64,000 nt of DNA from Aquabacterium sp. J223. GTDB taxonomy: Bacteria; Pseudomonadota; Gammaproteobacteria; Burkholderiales; Burkholderiaceae_C. The stretch's first letter is position 1. Every line of letters starts with the position of its first letter. Shown piece after piece: positions 8,207 through 16,440 of this stretch. Location of the stretch: positions 4,444,501 through 4,508,500 of the forward strand of contig NZ_CP088297.1 in NCBI RefSeq assembly GCF_024666615.1, written 5' to 3'. Both the position numbers and the translations under genes were made by a program. Under the pieces are notes generated by a model. That model saw nothing but the letters and a program-made list of their open reading frames with translations, made no database searches and was not told the DNA's origin.

Positions 8207-9409
8207 TCAGGCGCGCTGGCCGCTGATGCCGGACGGCAGGTCGGCCGGCTGCGACGGCCGCGGCGGCGCGGGCGGCAGCGGGTAGCTGGCCTGGGCGGCG
8301 GCGATCTGCGCCCGGTTCTGCAGCCGGGCGGCCTGCTTGCGCTGCCACCAGGGCACGATCTTCTGGCTCCACACGCCGGCCAGCCCGTCGGGGAAGGCCA
8401 TCGTCACGCCGATGAACAGCGCGGCCATGAGGAACAGCCACAGGTCAGGGAAGCTTTCGGAGAAGAAGGTCTTGCCGGCGTTGACCAGCAGCGTGCCGTA
8501 CACCGCGCCGACCAGGCTCATGCGGCCGCCCACCGCGGCGTAGATCACCATCTCGATCGACGGCACGATGCCGACGAAGCTGGGCGACATGAAGCCCACC
8601 TGCAGCGTGAACATCGCCCCGCCGATGGCCGACAGCGCCGCCGCCAGGCAGAAGGTGAAGACCTTGAAGTTGGCCACGTCGTAGCCGGAGAAGCGCACCC
8701 GGTCCTCCTTGTCGCGCATCGCCAGCAGCAGCGTGCCCAGCTTGCTCTTCTGGATGACGATGCACAGGGCGATGCTGGCCAGCAGCAGCGCGCAGCAGAC
8801 GAAGTAGAGGATGTAGCGGGCGCTGTCGGTGCGGATGTCCCAGCCCAGCAGCGTCTTCAGGTCGGTCATGCCGTTGACGCCGCCGGTGTAGCCCTGCTGG
8901 CCGATGATCAGCACGGTCAGGATCAGCGCCACCGCCTGCGTGATGATGGCGAAGTACACCCCGCCGACGCGCCGCTTGAACATGGCGAAGCTGATCAGCC
9001 AGGCCAGCGCCACCGGCACCGCGATGACGAGGATGAGCGACAGCGGCAGGCTCTTGAACGGCAGCCAGAAGGCGGGCAGCTCGGTGAGCTGGTTCCAGTC
9101 CATGAAGTCGGGGATGCCCGGCGTGGACTGGATCTTGGTGCTCTCCGGGTCGCTGGCCTCCAGCTTGAGGAACATCGCCATCGCGTAGCCGCCGAGGCCG
9201 AAGAACACGCCCTGGCCCAGGCTCAGCACCCCGCCGTAGCCCCACACCATCACCAGGCCGATGGCGACGAAGGCGTAGCTCAGGTACTTGCCCACCAGGT
9301 TGAGGCGGAAGATGTCCAGCGACAGCGGCAGCACCACCACCATCAGCACCCCCAGCAGCACCAGGTAGCCCAGGCCGGACCGCTTCATGAACTCGTGCAG
9401 GGCCTTCAT
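8207..9409 (-). CDS. urtC: Urea/amide ABC transporter permease UrtC
   Basis: A 400-residue LivM-type permease. The stretch VMVWGYGGVLSLGQGVFFGLGGYAMAMFLK near the N-terminus is the characteristic permease core, with about ten hydrophobic segments. GGVNGMTDLKTLLGWDI and VRFSGYDVANFKVFTFCLAAA are UrtC features, and FGFMSPSFVG-like substrate-loop residues follow. The tail is Ala/Pro-rich and cytoplasmic. It overlaps no neighbour and follows urtB by 18 bases. It would form the membrane channel with UrtB. Confidence 0.92.
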   Translation of the reverse strand: MKALHEFMKRSGLGYLVLLGVLMVVVLPLSLDIFRLNLVGKYLSYAFVAIGLVMVWGYGGVLSLGQGVFFGLGGYAMAMFLKLEASDPESTKIQSTPGIPDFMDWNQLTELPAFWLPFKSLPLSLILVIAVPVALAWLISFAMFKRRVGGVYFAIITQAVALILTVLIIGQQGYTGGVNGMTDLKTLLGWDIRTDSARYILYFVCCALLLASIALCIVIQKSKLGTLLLAMRDKEDRVRFSGYDVANFKVFTFCLAAALSAIGGAMFTLQVGFMSPSFVGIVPSIEMVIYAAVGGRMSLVGAVYGTLLVNAGKTFFSESFPDLWLFLMAALFIGVTMAFPDGLAGVWSQKIVPWWQRKQAARLQNRAQIAAAQASYPLPPAPPRPSQPADLPSGISGQRA

Positions 9410-9427
9410 CGATTCAACTCCGGTTGC

Positions 9428-10342
9428 TCAGCGACGGACCTTGGCGGCGAACAGCCCCTGCGGACGCATCATCAGGATCAGCACGATCAGGCTCAGCGTC
9501 AGCACCTTGGCCATGGAGCCGGTCATGAAGAACTCGCTGACCGACTGCGTCTGCGCGATGCCGAAGGCCGAGGCCACCGTGCCCAGCAGGCTGGCCGCGC
9601 CGCCGAAGGTGACGACCAGGAAGGCGTCGACGATGTAGAGCGAGCCGCTGGTCGGCCCGGTGGAGCCGATGGTGGTGAACGCCGCCCCGGCGACGCCGGC
9701 GATGCCGCAGCCGATGGCGAACGTCAGCCGGTCGGTGTTCTTGGTGTTGATGCCGGTGGCGTTGGCCATCGGCCGGTTGGCCACCGTGGCGCGCACCCGC
9801 AGGCCCCAGCGGCTCTTGTACAGCGCGACCAGCACGCCGGCCGTGACGACCGCGGTGAGCGCCAGCACGAACAGGCCGTTGATCGGGATGTCCAGTCCCT
9901 CCTGCGGCGCCCAGGAGCCCATCAGCCAGTCCGGCAGCGTGGGGCTGACCTCCTTCGGGCCGATGAAGGAACGGAAGCACTGCTGCAGCGCCAGCGACAG
10001 CCCCCAGGTGGCGAGCAGGGTGTCCAGCGGCCGCTTGTACAGGTGGCGGATGAGCGCCCACTCGGCCAGCCAGCCGCCGACGAAGGCGAAGCCGAAGGCG
10101 GCCACGATGGCCACCGGGAAGTACGCCTGCATGAAGCCCGGCGCGTACTTCTCGGTCAGCGTCGAGCCGAGGAAGATGGTGTAGGCGCCGATGGTCATGA
10201 ACTCGCCGTGCGCCATGTTGATGACGCCCATCTGGCCGAAGATGATGGCCAGCCCCAGGCCCATCAGCAGCAGCACCGAGAACAGGCTGATGCCGGCGAA
10301 GCCCTGCATCAGCGCGATGTTCCACATCTCAGCAAGCGTCAT
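9428..10342 (-). CDS. urtB: Urea/amide ABC transporter permease UrtB (short form)
   Basis: A 304-residue LivH-type permease starting within its first membrane helix (ISLFSVLLLMGLGLAIIFGQ) and carrying INMAHGEFMTIGAYT, the conserved permease signature. Canonical UrtB proteins are about 500 residues because of a large N-terminal periplasmic domain, which is absent here. The short form matches the FmdE-like permeases of amide-uptake clusters. The segment VANRPMANATGINTKNTDRL is typical of UrtB. It lies 122 bases after urtA, with a repeat in the gap. Confidence 0.9.
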   Translation of the reverse strand: MTLAEMWNIALMQGFAGISLFSVLLLMGLGLAIIFGQMGVINMAHGEFMTIGAYTIFLGSTLTEKYAPGFMQAYFPVAIVAAFGFAFVGGWLAEWALIRHLYKRPLDTLLATWGLSLALQQCFRSFIGPKEVSPTLPDWLMGSWAPQEGLDIPINGLFVLALTAVVTAGVLVALYKSRWGLRVRATVANRPMANATGINTKNTDRLTFAIGCGIAGVAGAAFTTIGSTGPTSGSLYIVDAFLVVTFGGAASLLGTVASAFGIAQTQSVSEFFMTGSMAKVLTLSLIVLILMMRPQGLFAAKVRR

Positions 10343-10349
10343 GTGAGCC

Positions 10350-10427
10350 CCTCGTCCGGCGAGCGGGCCGGCCGATCCCCGAGGGGATGACGGGCCGGCC
10401 TGGGAGCGGGCCGGCGCTCGGCCCGCC
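10350..10427 (+). repeat. Intergenic repeat, copy B (urtA-urtB gap)
   Basis: Same 78-base element as copy A, with CGATCCCCGAGGGGATGACG and GGAGCGGGCCGGCGCTCGGC. Inner parts can fold (CCCC-GAGGGG type). Its place between the binding-protein gene and the permease gene is where ABC operons often carry mRNA-stabilising hairpins that keep binding-protein transcript abundant; that role is an inference. Confidence 0.7.
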
Positions 10428-10464
10428 CATTTCGTTCAACACGGGTGCCGTTCGCACCCACCGA

Positions 10465-11715
10465 TCACTGGTAACCCTTGGGGAAGGGGTCCGGCTTGAT
10501 CAGGTTGGGCGACTCGGCCACCACCTTGAAGGTGGCGTCGGGCATGCCCATGGCGATGCGCGACTTGCTCCACAGGTGGTGGTTCTCGTCGACCTTGACG
10601 TAGCCCTCGGGCGCGGTCTTCAGCTCGATGCCGGGCGAGGCCTTGACCACCGAGTCGACGTCGAAGCTGCCGGCCTTCTCCACCGCCGCCTTCCACAACC
10701 ACGGGCCGAGGTAGCCGGCCTGGGTGACGTCGCCGATCACCGCCTTCGGGCCGTAGGCCTTCTTGAAGGCGTCGACGAACTTCTTGTTGTTCTCGTTGTC
10801 CAGCGTCTGGAAGTACTTCATCGAGCTGTAGAAGCCGGCGAAGTTCTCGCCGCCGACACCGGTCATCTCGTCCTCGGTCACCGACAGCGTGAGCAGGAAC
10901 TGCTTGTCGCCGGTGATGCCAGCCGCCTTCAGCTGCTTGTAGAAGGCCACGTTGGAGCCGCCCACCACCGCCGCGAAGATGCAGTCGGGCTTGGCCACCT
11001 TGATCTTGTTGATCAGGGAGTTGAAGTTGGTGTGGCCCAGCGGGTAGTACTCCTCGCCGACCACCTTGCCCAGCTTGCCCACCGTCTCGATGTGCTTGCG
11101 GGCGATCTTCATCGAGGTGCGCGGCCAGATGTAGTCGCTGCCGACGAGGAAGAAGGTCTTGGCCTTCTTCTCCTTCGAACCCCAGTCCAGGCCGTAGAGG
11201 ATCTGCTGCGTCGCCTCCTGGCCGGTGTAGATGACGTTCTTGCTCTGCTCCAGGCCTTCGTAGAAGGTGGGGTAGTACAGCAGCCCGTTCTCCTTCTCGA
11301 ACACCGGCAGCACCGCCTTGCGCGAGGCGCTGGTCCAGCAGCCGAAGACGCAGGCCACCTTGTCGTTGACCAGCAGCTTCTTGCTCTTCTCCGCGAAGGT
11401 GGGCCAGTCGCTGGCGCCGTCCTCCTTGATGACCTTGATCTTGCGGCCGAGGATGCCGCCCATGGCGTTGATCTGGTCGATGGCCAGCTGCTCGGCCTGG
11501 ATGGAGCCGGTCTCGCTGATCGCCATCGTGCCGGTGGCCGAGTGCAGCTGGCCCACGGTCACCTCGGTGTCGGTGATCGCCAGCTTGGTGGGGTTGACCT
11601 TGGCGGTGGGGAACTGCTGCGCCAGGGCCACGGCGGGCAGGCCGGCCAGCGGCAGTGCACCGGCGGCCTGCAGCAGGCGGCGGCGCTTCAGGTCGGGATT
11701 CTCGGCATGGGACAT
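10465..11715 (-). CDS. urtA: Amide/urea ABC transporter substrate-binding protein (UrtA/FmdD-like)
   Basis: A 416-residue periplasmic binding protein of the Leu/Ile/Val-binding fold that captures substrate for UrtBC. The start at 11715 has GGAG nine bases upstream. It gives a Tat-type signal (KRRRLLQAAGALPLAGLPAV, cleavage likely after ALAQ). Mature-domain segments VTVGQLHSATGTMAISETGS, CVFGCWTSASRKAVLPVFE and LLYYPTFYEGLEQSKNVIYT are diagnostic of UrtA/FmdD proteins. First gene of the operon. Formamidase and FmdB in the same operon suggest short-chain amides as ligands, but urea cannot be excluded. Confidence 0.92.
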   Translation of the reverse strand: MSHAENPDLKRRRLLQAAGALPLAGLPAVALAQQFPTAKVNPTKLAITDTEVTVGQLHSATGTMAISETGSIQAEQLAIDQINAMGGILGRKIKVIKEDGASDWPTFAEKSKKLLVNDKVACVFGCWTSASRKAVLPVFEKENGLLYYPTFYEGLEQSKNVIYTGQEATQQILYGLDWGSKEKKAKTFFLVGSDYIWPRTSMKIARKHIETVGKLGKVVGEEYYPLGHTNFNSLINKIKVAKPDCIFAAVVGGSNVAFYKQLKAAGITGDKQFLLTLSVTEDEMTGVGGENFAGFYSSMKYFQTLDNENNKKFVDAFKKAYGPKAVIGDVTQAGYLGPWLWKAAVEKAGSFDVDSVVKASPGIELKTAPEGYVKVDENHHLWSKSRIAMGMPDATFKVVAESPNLIKPDPFPKGYQ

Positions 11716-11788
11716 TCGGGGCTCCTTCTCCGTCGGACAGTGCGAAAGCGATGGGCCGCACTGTCGTGCCCGGGGGCGCCGGGCCGAA

Positions 11789-11804
11789 TACGTCAATCGA
11801 CGCA
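11789..11804. promoter_or_regulatory. Palindromic operator candidate upstream of the amide transporter operon
   Basis: TACGTCAATCGACGCA matches the perfect palindrome upstream of amiE in 14 of 16 positions and keeps the 7-2-7 inverted-heptamer layout. It starts 74 bases upstream of the urtA start and lies about 165 bases before the divergent NCS1-kinase gene, so it could serve either or both. The best regulator candidate in the neighbourhood is the LuxR-type response regulator at 15406-16326. Confidence 0.6.
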
Positions 11805-11873
11805 TAGGCCGTCCGGTCCGGTTCTTGCGAACGTGCGCCGGACCTCCCATGACACACCGCATTCACCGCCCCC

Positions 11874-11949
11874 GCGGGCCGAGCGCCGGGCCGCTCCCGA
11901 GCCGGCCCGCATCCCCCCGGGGTCGACCGACGGAGCCGTCGGGCGAGGG
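11874..11949 (-). repeat. Intergenic repeat, copy C (inverted, upstream of the NCS1 kinase)
   Basis: The reverse complement matches copies A and B across about 76 bases (GAGCGGCCCGGCGCTCGGCC present on the minus strand). It ends about 20 bases before the kinase start, so it forms the 5' leader of that gene if transcription begins upstream. A weak sigma-54-like string at 11814-11828 was noted but not called. Confidence 0.65.
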
Positions 11950-11969
11950 CCTGACATGAGCGCGACGAC

Positions 11970-14900
11970 ATGAGCGCGACGCCCTCCCAGATCATCCGCA
12001 TCCGCCGCGACTACAACGCCTGGGTCGCCAACGAGACGCTGGAGGACTACGCCCTGCGCTACACGCCGCGGGCGTTCCGCAAGTGGTCGGAGTGGCGGGT
12101 GGCCAACACCGCGCTCGGGGCGGTGTCCTTCCTGGCGCTGGAGGCGATCGGCGGCGCCATCGCGCTCAACCACGGCTTCGCCAACACGGTGTGGGCCATC
12201 CTGGTGGTGGGGCTGGTGATCTTCGCCACCGGCCTGCCCATCGGCTACTACGCCGCCAAGTACGGCGTGGACATGGACCTGCTCACCCGCGGCGCCGGCT
12301 TCGGCTACCTGGGCTCGACGCTGACCTCGCTCATCTACGCCAGCTTCACCTTCATCTTCTTCGCGCTCGAGGCGGCCATCATGGCGCTGGCCCTGGAGAT
12401 GGCCTTCGGCTGGTCGCTGGTGTGGTGCTACATCGTCAGCTCGGTGGTCATCGTGCCGCTGGTGACGCACGGCATCACGCTGATCTCGCGCCTGCAGGGC
12501 TGGACGCAGCCGGTCTGGATCGTGCTGCTGCTGTGGCCCTTCGCCTGGCTGCTCATCGAGCAGCCCGAGCTGTACCGCGACTTCACCACCCTGGCCGGCC
12601 GCAGCACCGGCAGCGCCGGCTTCGAGCCGCTGGCCTTCGGCGCCGCCGCCACCGTCGCCTTCTCGCTGGTGGTGCAGGTGGGCGAGCAGGTCGACTTCCT
12701 GCGCTTCCTGCCCGAGAAGACCCACGCCAACCGCGGGCGGTGGTGGGCGGCGGTGCTGCTGGCCGGCCCCGGGTGGGTGGTGCCCGGCATGCTGAAGATG
12801 CTGGCCGGCGCCTTCCTCGCCTTCCTGGCGCTTCAGGTGGAGATCCCGGTGGAAAAGGCCATCGAGCCGACCCGCATGTACCTGGCCGGCTTCACCGCCG
12901 CCATCGGCGCACCGGGCCTGTCGCTGGCGGCCACCGTCATCTTCGTCATCGTCTCCCAGGTCAAGATCAACGTCACCAACGCCTACGCCGGCTCGCTGGC
13001 CTGGAGCAACTTCTTCGCGCGGCTGACGCACAGCCACCCCGGCCGCGTGGTGTGGGTGGTGTTCAACGTGCTCATCGCCGTGCTGCTGATGACGCTGGGC
13101 GTCTTCCATGCGCTGGAGCAGGTGCTGGGGCTGTACGCCAACGTCGCCATCGCCTGGGTCGGCGCGCTGGTGGCCGACCTGGTGATCAACAAGCCGCTGG
13201 GCCTGAGCCCGCGCGGCATCGAGTTCAAGCGCGCCTACCTCTACGACCTCAACCCGGTGGGCCTGGGCAGCATGCTGGTCGCCACGGTGCTGGGCATGGC
13301 GGCGTTCGGCGGGCTGCTCGGCCCGGTGGCGCAGGCCTTCGCGCCCTTCATCGCGCTGGTCACCGCGCTGCTGGTCTCGCCGCTGCTGGCCTGGGCGACG
13401 CGCGGCCGCTTCTACCTGGCGCGCACGCCGGACCAGCCCGGCCGGCCCGGCGAACTCGTCACCTGCGCGGTGTGCGAGAACCGCTTCGAGGCCGAGGACA
13501 TGGCGTCCTGCCCGGCCTACCGGGCGCCGATCTGCTCGCTGTGCTGCACGCTGGAGTCGCGCTGCGACGACCGCTGCAAGACCCGATCGCGCGCGGCCGA
13601 GCAGGTGCTCGACTTCACCAGCCTGCTGCTGCCCGCGCGCCTGGCCGAGCGCATCAACCTGCGCGTGGCGCACTACAGCGTGGTGCTGCTGTCGATGTGC
13701 GGCCTGCTGGCCACCGTGCTCGGCCTGGTCTATGCCCAGGAACGGCTGGTGCTGCCGGCCGACGCGCTCGGCGAGGTCTTCGTCAAGATCTTCGCGCTGA
13801 TGGCGCTGGTGGCCGCGGTGGGCGCCTGGTGGGTGGTGCTGGCGGCCGAGAACCGGCGCCTGTCGCACGAGGAATCGCAGCGCCACAACGCGCTGCTGCA
13901 GCAGGAGATCGACGCCCACCGCCGGACCGACGCCGAACTGCAGCGCGCCAAGGAAGCCGCCGAACGCGCGAGCAACGCCAAGACCCGCTACGTCGCCGGC
14001 ATGACGCACGAGCTGCGCACGCCGCTGAACAGCATCCTCGGCTACGCCCACGTGGCGCTGAAGACGGCGCCGCCGGTCGGCCGGGTGCGCGACGCGCTGA
14101 CCACCATCCACCGCTCGGCCGAGCACATGCACGCGCTGGTCGACGGCACGCTCGACCTGGCGCGCATCGAGGCCGGCCGCCTGCGGCTGGACACCGGCCC
14201 CCTGCCGCTGCCGGCCTTCCTCGACGAGGTGGTGCGCATGGTGCGGCCGCAGGCCGAGGCCAAGGGCCTGGCATTCAGCCTGGCCACCAGCGGCCGGCTG
14301 CCGCCGTGGGTGAAGGCCGACGCCAAGCGGCTGCGCCAGATCCTCATCAACCTGCTCGGCAACGCGGTGCGCTTCACCGACCAGGGCCAGGTCACCCTGC
14401 GGGTGGACTGCCGGCGCGAGGTGGTGCGCTTCGACGTCGAGGACTCCGGCAGCGGCATCGCGCCGGAGGACCAGGAGCGCATCTTCCTGCCCTTCGAGCG
14501 CGGCAGCGCCGGCCGCCGCGCCACCGAGCCCGGCACCGGCCTGGGCCTGACCATCACTCACCTGCTGACCGACCTGATGGGCGGCGAGCTGACGTTGCGC
14601 AGCGTGCCCGGCCAGGGCAGCACCTTTTCGGTCCGCCTCTACCTGCGCGAGCTGCATGGCGACGCGGTGCCGCCGCTGCAGGACGTGGCCACGCTGCGGC
14701 CGGTCACCGGTTACCGCGGCCGGCGGCGCCGGCTGCTGGTGGTCGACGACCAGCCGCTGCAGCGGCAGCTGCTGGCCGCGCTGCTGATGCCGCTGGGCTT
14801 CGACATCGAGGAAGCGGCCAGCGGCACCGAGGCGGTGGCCAACGTGCGCCAGCGTGCGCCCGACGCGGTGCTGCTCGACCTGACGATGGACGACATCGAC

Positions 14901-15272
14901 GGCTGGGCCACCGCGCGCGCCATCCGCGCCCTCGGCCACGGCACGCTGCCCATCGTCATCGTCAGCGCCAACGTGTTCGAGAACCGCGCCGAGGCGGTGG
15001 CCGACGCCGCCTGCCAGGCCTTCGTGCCCAAGCCGGTGGTCGAGTCGGAGCTGCTGGCCGCGCTGGGCAGCGCGCTCAGCCTGCAGTGGGTGCACGAGGC
15101 CCCGCCGGTGATGGGCGCGCTGGCGTCCACCCTGGCCTCCGCACCCTCGTCGGCCAGCGCGCCCCCCTGCCGGCGCACCTGCGCCCGGCGCTGCGTCAGC
15201 TGGCGCGCCTGGGCCATGCGCAGGGCCTGCGCCGCCAGCTGGCCGAGATCGCCGAACACCACCCCGCGCTGA
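11970..15272 (+). CDS. Hybrid sensor histidine kinase with NCS1-permease sensory domain (copy 1)
   Basis: A 1100-residue membrane sensor in four parts. Residues ~1-490 are an NCS1 (purine/cytosine/allantoin permease-like) domain starting RRDYNAWVANETLEDYALRY with about 12 helices. A conserved Cys cluster beginning at Cys499 follows (CxxC, C, C, CxxCC, C, C). Two further helices and a coiled linker lead to HisKA with His680 in MTHELRTPLNS and an ATPase with Asn798 and GTGLGLT. A receiver has Asp970. The last ~53 residues lose homology because of a probable single-base deletion in the C6 run 15162-15167. In the other frame the expected tail continues to 15361. It is divergent from urtA and followed by its LuxR regulator. 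The permease part probably senses a nitrogen compound (inference). Confidence 0.88.
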   Translation: MSATPSQIIRIRRDYNAWVANETLEDYALRYTPRAFRKWSEWRVANTALGAVSFLALEAIGGAIALNHGFANTVWAILVVGLVIFATGLPIGYYAAKYGVDMDLLTRGAGFGYLGSTLTSLIYASFTFIFFALEAAIMALALEMAFGWSLVWCYIVSSVVIVPLVTHGITLISRLQGWTQPVWIVLLLWPFAWLLIEQPELYRDFTTLAGRSTGSAGFEPLAFGAAATVAFSLVVQVGEQVDFLRFLPEKTHANRGRWWAAVLLAGPGWVVPGMLKMLAGAFLAFLALQVEIPVEKAIEPTRMYLAGFTAAIGAPGLSLAATVIFVIVSQVKINVTNAYAGSLAWSNFFARLTHSHPGRVVWVVFNVLIAVLLMTLGVFHALEQVLGLYANVAIAWVGALVADLVINKPLGLSPRGIEFKRAYLYDLNPVGLGSMLVATVLGMAAFGGLLGPVAQAFAPFIALVTALLVSPLLAWATRGRFYLARTPDQPGRPGELVTCAVCENRFEAEDMASCPAYRAPICSLCCTLESRCDDRCKTRSRAAEQVLDFTSLLLPARLAERINLRVAHYSVVLLSMCGLLATVLGLVYAQERLVLPADALGEVFVKIFALMALVAAVGAWWVVLAAENRRLSHEESQRHNALLQQEIDAHRRTDAELQRAKEAAERASNAKTRYVAGMTHELRTPLNSILGYAHVALKTAPPVGRVRDALTTIHRSAEHMHALVDGTLDLARIEAGRLRLDTGPLPLPAFLDEVVRMVRPQAEAKGLAFSLATSGRLPPWVKADAKRLRQILINLLGNAVRFTDQGQVTLRVDCRREVVRFDVEDSGSGIAPEDQERIFLPFERGSAGRRATEPGTGLGLTITHLLTDLMGGELTLRSVPGQGSTFSVRLYLRELHGDAVPPLQDVATLRPVTGYRGRRRRLLVVDDQPLQRQLLAALLMPLGFDIEEAASGTEAVANVRQRAPDAVLLDLTMDDIDGWATARAIRALGHGTLPIVIVSANVFENRAEAVADAACQAFVPKPVVESELLAALGSALSLQWVHEAPPVMGALASTLASAPSSASAPPCRRTCARRCVSWRAWAMRRACAASWPRSPNTTPR

Positions 15273-15361
15273 CCGCCGAGTGCCGCCAGCTCGAACGGCT
15301 GGTCGAGCGCTTCGACTTCACCGGCCTCATCGACCGGCTCAAGGAGCCGGCGGACGCCTGA
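15168..15361 (+). other. Out-of-frame C-terminal tail of the NCS1 kinase
   Basis: Read one frame away from the kinase, this segment encodes LPAHLRPALRQLARLGHAQG then a Leu/Arg/Glu-rich helical stretch ending RLKEPADA and TGA at 15359-15361. It resembles the C-terminal tail of the paralogue at 22378-25782 (LPPAAELRALQAFVDLGYLR, ending in a similar helical region). Adding one C to the C6 run at 15162-15167 joins it to the kinase, giving about 1130 residues, similar to the paralogue's 1134. Confidence 0.7.
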
Positions 15362-15405
15362 CCCTGCGGGCACGCCCGCCTGCACGCCGCCTGGAAACCC
15401 GCCCC

Positions 15406-16326
15406 ATGCTTGCCGAACCCGAAGCCCGCACCGACCCCGCGAACACCACCCCCGCGCCGGGCAGCGCCGGCGTGGTGCTGGTCGTCGACGACGCCCCCGA
15501 CACCCTGCGCCTGCTGTGCGACGCCCTGGCCGACGACGGCTACACCGTGCTGGTGGCCGGCGACGGCCACGACGCGCTCGACCGGCTGGAGCTCGCGGTG
15601 CCCGACGCCATCCTGCTCGACGCGGTGATGCCCGGGCTGTCCGGCTTCGAGGTCTGCCGGCGGCTCAAGGCGCAGCCGAGCTGGGCCCATGTGCCGGTGA
15701 TCTTCATGACCGGCCTGTCCGAGACCGAGAACATCGTGGACGGTTTCGACGCCGGCGGCGTCGACTACGTGGTCAAGCCGATCAAGGTGCCCGAGGTGCT
15801 GGCCCGGCTGGCCACCCATGTGCGCAACGCCAAGGCCACCCGCCTGGCGCGCGAGGCGGTGGACGTCGGCGGCCTGGGCGTGGTGATGCTCGACGCCCGC
15901 GGCCGCATCGCCTGGCATTCGCCGCGGGCGCAGGGCTGGCTGCAGGACGCCTTCGGCGAGCCGGGAGCCGGCGCCGCCTGGCTGTCCGCCGCGCAGGGCG
16001 ACGCGCCGCTGCGCCAGCCGCGGCCCGACGGCAGCCAGCTCGTCGCCCGCCAGCTCGGCGCCGCCGGCCTGGGCGAATCGATGTGGCTGCTGCACACCGA
16101 AGCGGCCGGCAGCGCGCAGGACAACCGGCTGGCCACCGCCGCCCTCACCCCACGCGAAACCGAAGTGCTGTCCTGGCTGGCCAAGGGCAAGACCAACCGC
16201 GACATCGGCGACATCCTCGGCATGAGCCCGCGCACGGTGAACAAGCACCTGGAGCACATCTTCGAGAAGCTCGGAGTGGAGACGCGGGCGGCGGCGGCGG
16301 CGCTGGCGAGCCGGACGCTGGGGTGA
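15406..16326 (+). CDS. LuxR/NarL-type response regulator (partner of NCS1 kinase 1)
   Basis: A 306-residue regulator. The receiver (about 22-140) has the acidic pair in VVDDAPD, phosphoacceptor Asp72 in LLDAVMPGLSG and the conserved Lys in YVVKPIK. A central 90-residue linker follows, then a C-terminal LuxR helix-turn-helix (about 240-306) with LTPRETEVLSWLAKGKTNRD and SPRTVNKHLEHIFEKLGVE. The ATG at 15406 starts the protein just ahead of the receiver. It directly follows the hybrid kinase and is presumably its output. NarL-family proteins bind inverted TAC heptamers, consistent with the palindromes upstream of amiE and urtA. Confidence 0.9.
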   Translation: MLAEPEARTDPANTTPAPGSAGVVLVVDDAPDTLRLLCDALADDGYTVLVAGDGHDALDRLELAVPDAILLDAVMPGLSGFEVCRRLKAQPSWAHVPVIFMTGLSETENIVDGFDAGGVDYVVKPIKVPEVLARLATHVRNAKATRLAREAVDVGGLGVVMLDARGRIAWHSPRAQGWLQDAFGEPGAGAAWLSAAQGDAPLRQPRPDGSQLVARQLGAAGLGESMWLLHTEAAGSAQDNRLATAALTPRETEVLSWLAKGKTNRDIGDILGMSPRTVNKHLEHIFEKLGVETRAAAAALASRTLG

Positions 16327-16440
16327 ACCGGTGAACGTCGATGCCGGAGGGTCGAGGCGGACCGCCGGCTAGACTTCGCCGCCGCAGGGAGCCCGGCGTG
16401 GAACCCCAGGCCTCAACGGGAGGCCGCGGCCCACCTCACC

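Noticed and set aside
11814-11828. Possible sigma-54 site CGGTCCGGTTCTTGC upstream of NCS1 kinase 1
   Set aside because: It has the right GG/GC spacing and TTGC but only about 8 of 11 consensus positions; too weak compared with the narK and ureA sites.
11793-15095. A 1100-residue minus-strand open frame opposite NCS1 kinase 1
   Set aside because: Composition is His/Arg/Gln/Val-rich without any domain. It is an antisense shadow of a gene with strong homology on the plus strand.
15160-15172. Programmed -1 frameshifting at GCGCCCCCCTGC in NCS1 kinase 1
   Set aside because: The string is not a standard slippery heptamer followed by a recognised pseudoknot. A simple indel explains it better.
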